From positions 1-22,916 of the forward strand of contig CAJUQQ010000028.1 in the NCBI GenBank assembly GCA_910588175.1: a DNA stretch of 22,916 bases, in the 5' to 3' direction. This document shows positions 22,363 through 22,916 of the stretch, in pieces. Numbering within the stretch: the first letter of the stretch is position 1; each line of letters begins with the position of its first letter. Origin of the DNA: an uncultured Oscillibacter sp. (GTDB lineage: Bacteria; Bacillota; Clostridia; Oscillospirales; Oscillospiraceae). The position numbers and the translations under genes were made by a program. The notes beneath the pieces were generated by a model. That model ran no database searches. It had not been told where the DNA came from and was given only the letters and a program-made list of their open reading frames with translations.

Positions 22363-22916
22363 ATGCTGCGAATCGGCATCTGCGACGACAGCGCCGACGC
22401 CCGCGTCGCCCTCCGGGCCGCGTTGGAGCGGGCCCTGGAGCGGCGGCGGAGCGGGGCGGACACGTCCTTTTTTGAATTCTCCTCCGGGGAGGGCCTCCTC
22501 CGCTGGCTGGGCAGCCACGCCGGGGAGCTGGACCTGGTATTTTTGGACATTGAAATGGGGGAGCTGAACGGCATGGAGACCGCCCGCCGCCTCCGGGAGG
22601 CGGACGAGGGGCTGCTGCTGGTCTTTGTCACCGGCTACACGGACTACGTGTTCGACGGCTATTCCGTGGGGGCCCTGGGCTACCTGATGAAGCCCCCCAA
22701 GCCGGACCAGCTGGACGGCGTGCTGGACCGGGCGGCGGAGGCCCGCCTCCGGGAGGGGGACCAGGCCTTCCTCTGCCGCAGCGGCGAGACGCTGTACCGG
22801 ATTCCCAAGAAGACCATTCTCTATTTCGCCTCCGACCGGCGGCAGGTCACCTGCGTCTCCGCCGCCCGGACCTATACCTTTTACGGCAAGCTGGACGACG
22901 TGGAGCGGGACGTGGG
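22363..22916 (+). CDS. LytTR-family response regulator (AgrA/LytR type), 3' end outside the window
   Basis: The readable 184 residues start MLRIGICDDSADARVAL, giving the acidic pair Asp8/Asp9. They continue with LDLVFLDIEMGELNGMETA (phosphoacceptor Asp62), FVTGYTDYVFDGY and the Lys110 of GALGYLMKPP. From about residue 137 the LytTR DNA-binding domain begins: FLCRSGETLYRIPKKTILYF, then the strand with VTCVSAARTYTFYGKLDD. The ATG at 22363 has AAGGAG about 9 bases upstream. The gene runs off the window, so its kinase partner is not visible. It diverges from the TraX/Bce-like operon and might control it, but nothing in the sequence proves that. Confidence 0.9.
   Translation, partial: MLRIGICDDSADARVALRAALERALERRRSGADTSFFEFSSGEGLLRWLGSHAGELDLVFLDIEMGELNGMETARRLREADEGLLLVFVTGYTDYVFDGYSVGALGYLMKPPKPDQLDGVLDRAAEARLREGDQAFLCRSGETLYRIPKKTILYFASDRRQVTCVSAARTYTFYGKLDDVERDV

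Noticed and set aside
22105..22518. Extension of the TraX-family protein to an upstream start
   Set aside because: The added residues are low-complexity and antisense to the LytTR regulator. The family N-terminus and a ribosome site fit the ATG at 22104.
1..22916. CRISPR arrays, tRNA or rRNA genes, prophage structural genes
   Set aside because: No regularly spaced repeats, no tRNA-like cloverleaf with a CCA end or TTCGA arm, and no phage genes were found on reading both strands.

Overview
The window looks like chromosomal DNA of a GC-rich, strictly anaerobic gut Clostridium relative. An Oscillospiraceae-type genome (Flavonifractor / Lawsonibacter / Oscillibacter group) is my inference. It rests on high-GC genes with strong AGGAGG-type ribosome sites, a ferredoxin-linked 2-oxoacid oxidoreductase, Firmicutes-type BMP nucleoside transport, BlaI/BlaR, Bce-type and TraX genes, and short GC-rich intergenic palindromes. 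No rRNA, tRNA, CRISPR array or transposase gene was found.

Layout. (1) 1-~1680 is a strikingly AT-rich segment carrying one leftward gene for a caspase-like (metacaspase) protease whose conserved N-terminus is cut off from its ATG by what looks like a one-base frameshift. (2) 1684-6417 is an aromatic 2-oxoacid module: a leftward LysR regulator diverges from iorA-iorB-CoA transferase through an intergenic region with two overlapping promoters and a small dyad. IorAB should turn arylpyruvates into arylacetyl-CoA, and the CoA transferase would recover the CoA and release the acid. (3) 6696-14687 appears to be a purine-related locus: a nucleoside/base deaminase, a CHASE-sensor LytS-type histidine kinase, a response regulator with a SARP-like DNA-binding domain, then a complete nucleoside-type ABC importer (ATPase, two permeases, BMP lipoprotein). 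A 426-base gap before the importer is filled with RNA-like hairpins. It includes a 183-bp element with 21-bp terminal inverted repeats and five nested hairpins (MITE-like). (4) 14867-18399 is a BlaI-type repressor with its own operator and a BlaR1-type membrane protease. The protease carries an approximately 700-residue ectodomain that is not a recognisable penicillin-binding domain. (5) 18455-22104 is a leftward operon: a TraX-family membrane protein, a Bce/FtsX-type ABC ATPase and its 709-residue permease. It converges on the BlaR1 gene at a shared bidirectional terminator. (6) 22363-end is the 5' part of a LytTR-type response regulator, cut by the window edge.

How the parts work together. 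Regions 2 and 3 each combine sensing or regulation with a metabolic job (aromatic amino acid oxidation; purine uptake and deamination). Regions 4 and 5 look like envelope-stress or peptide-resistance functions facing each other. The best candidates for unusual biology are the AT-rich metacaspase and its broken start, the CHASE-kinase/SARP-regulator purine locus, the BlaR1 protein with a replaced sensor, and the palindromic elements. A GGCGGAC...GTCCGCC hairpin occurs twice in the window. Functional statements come from motif recognition only; no database search was possible.
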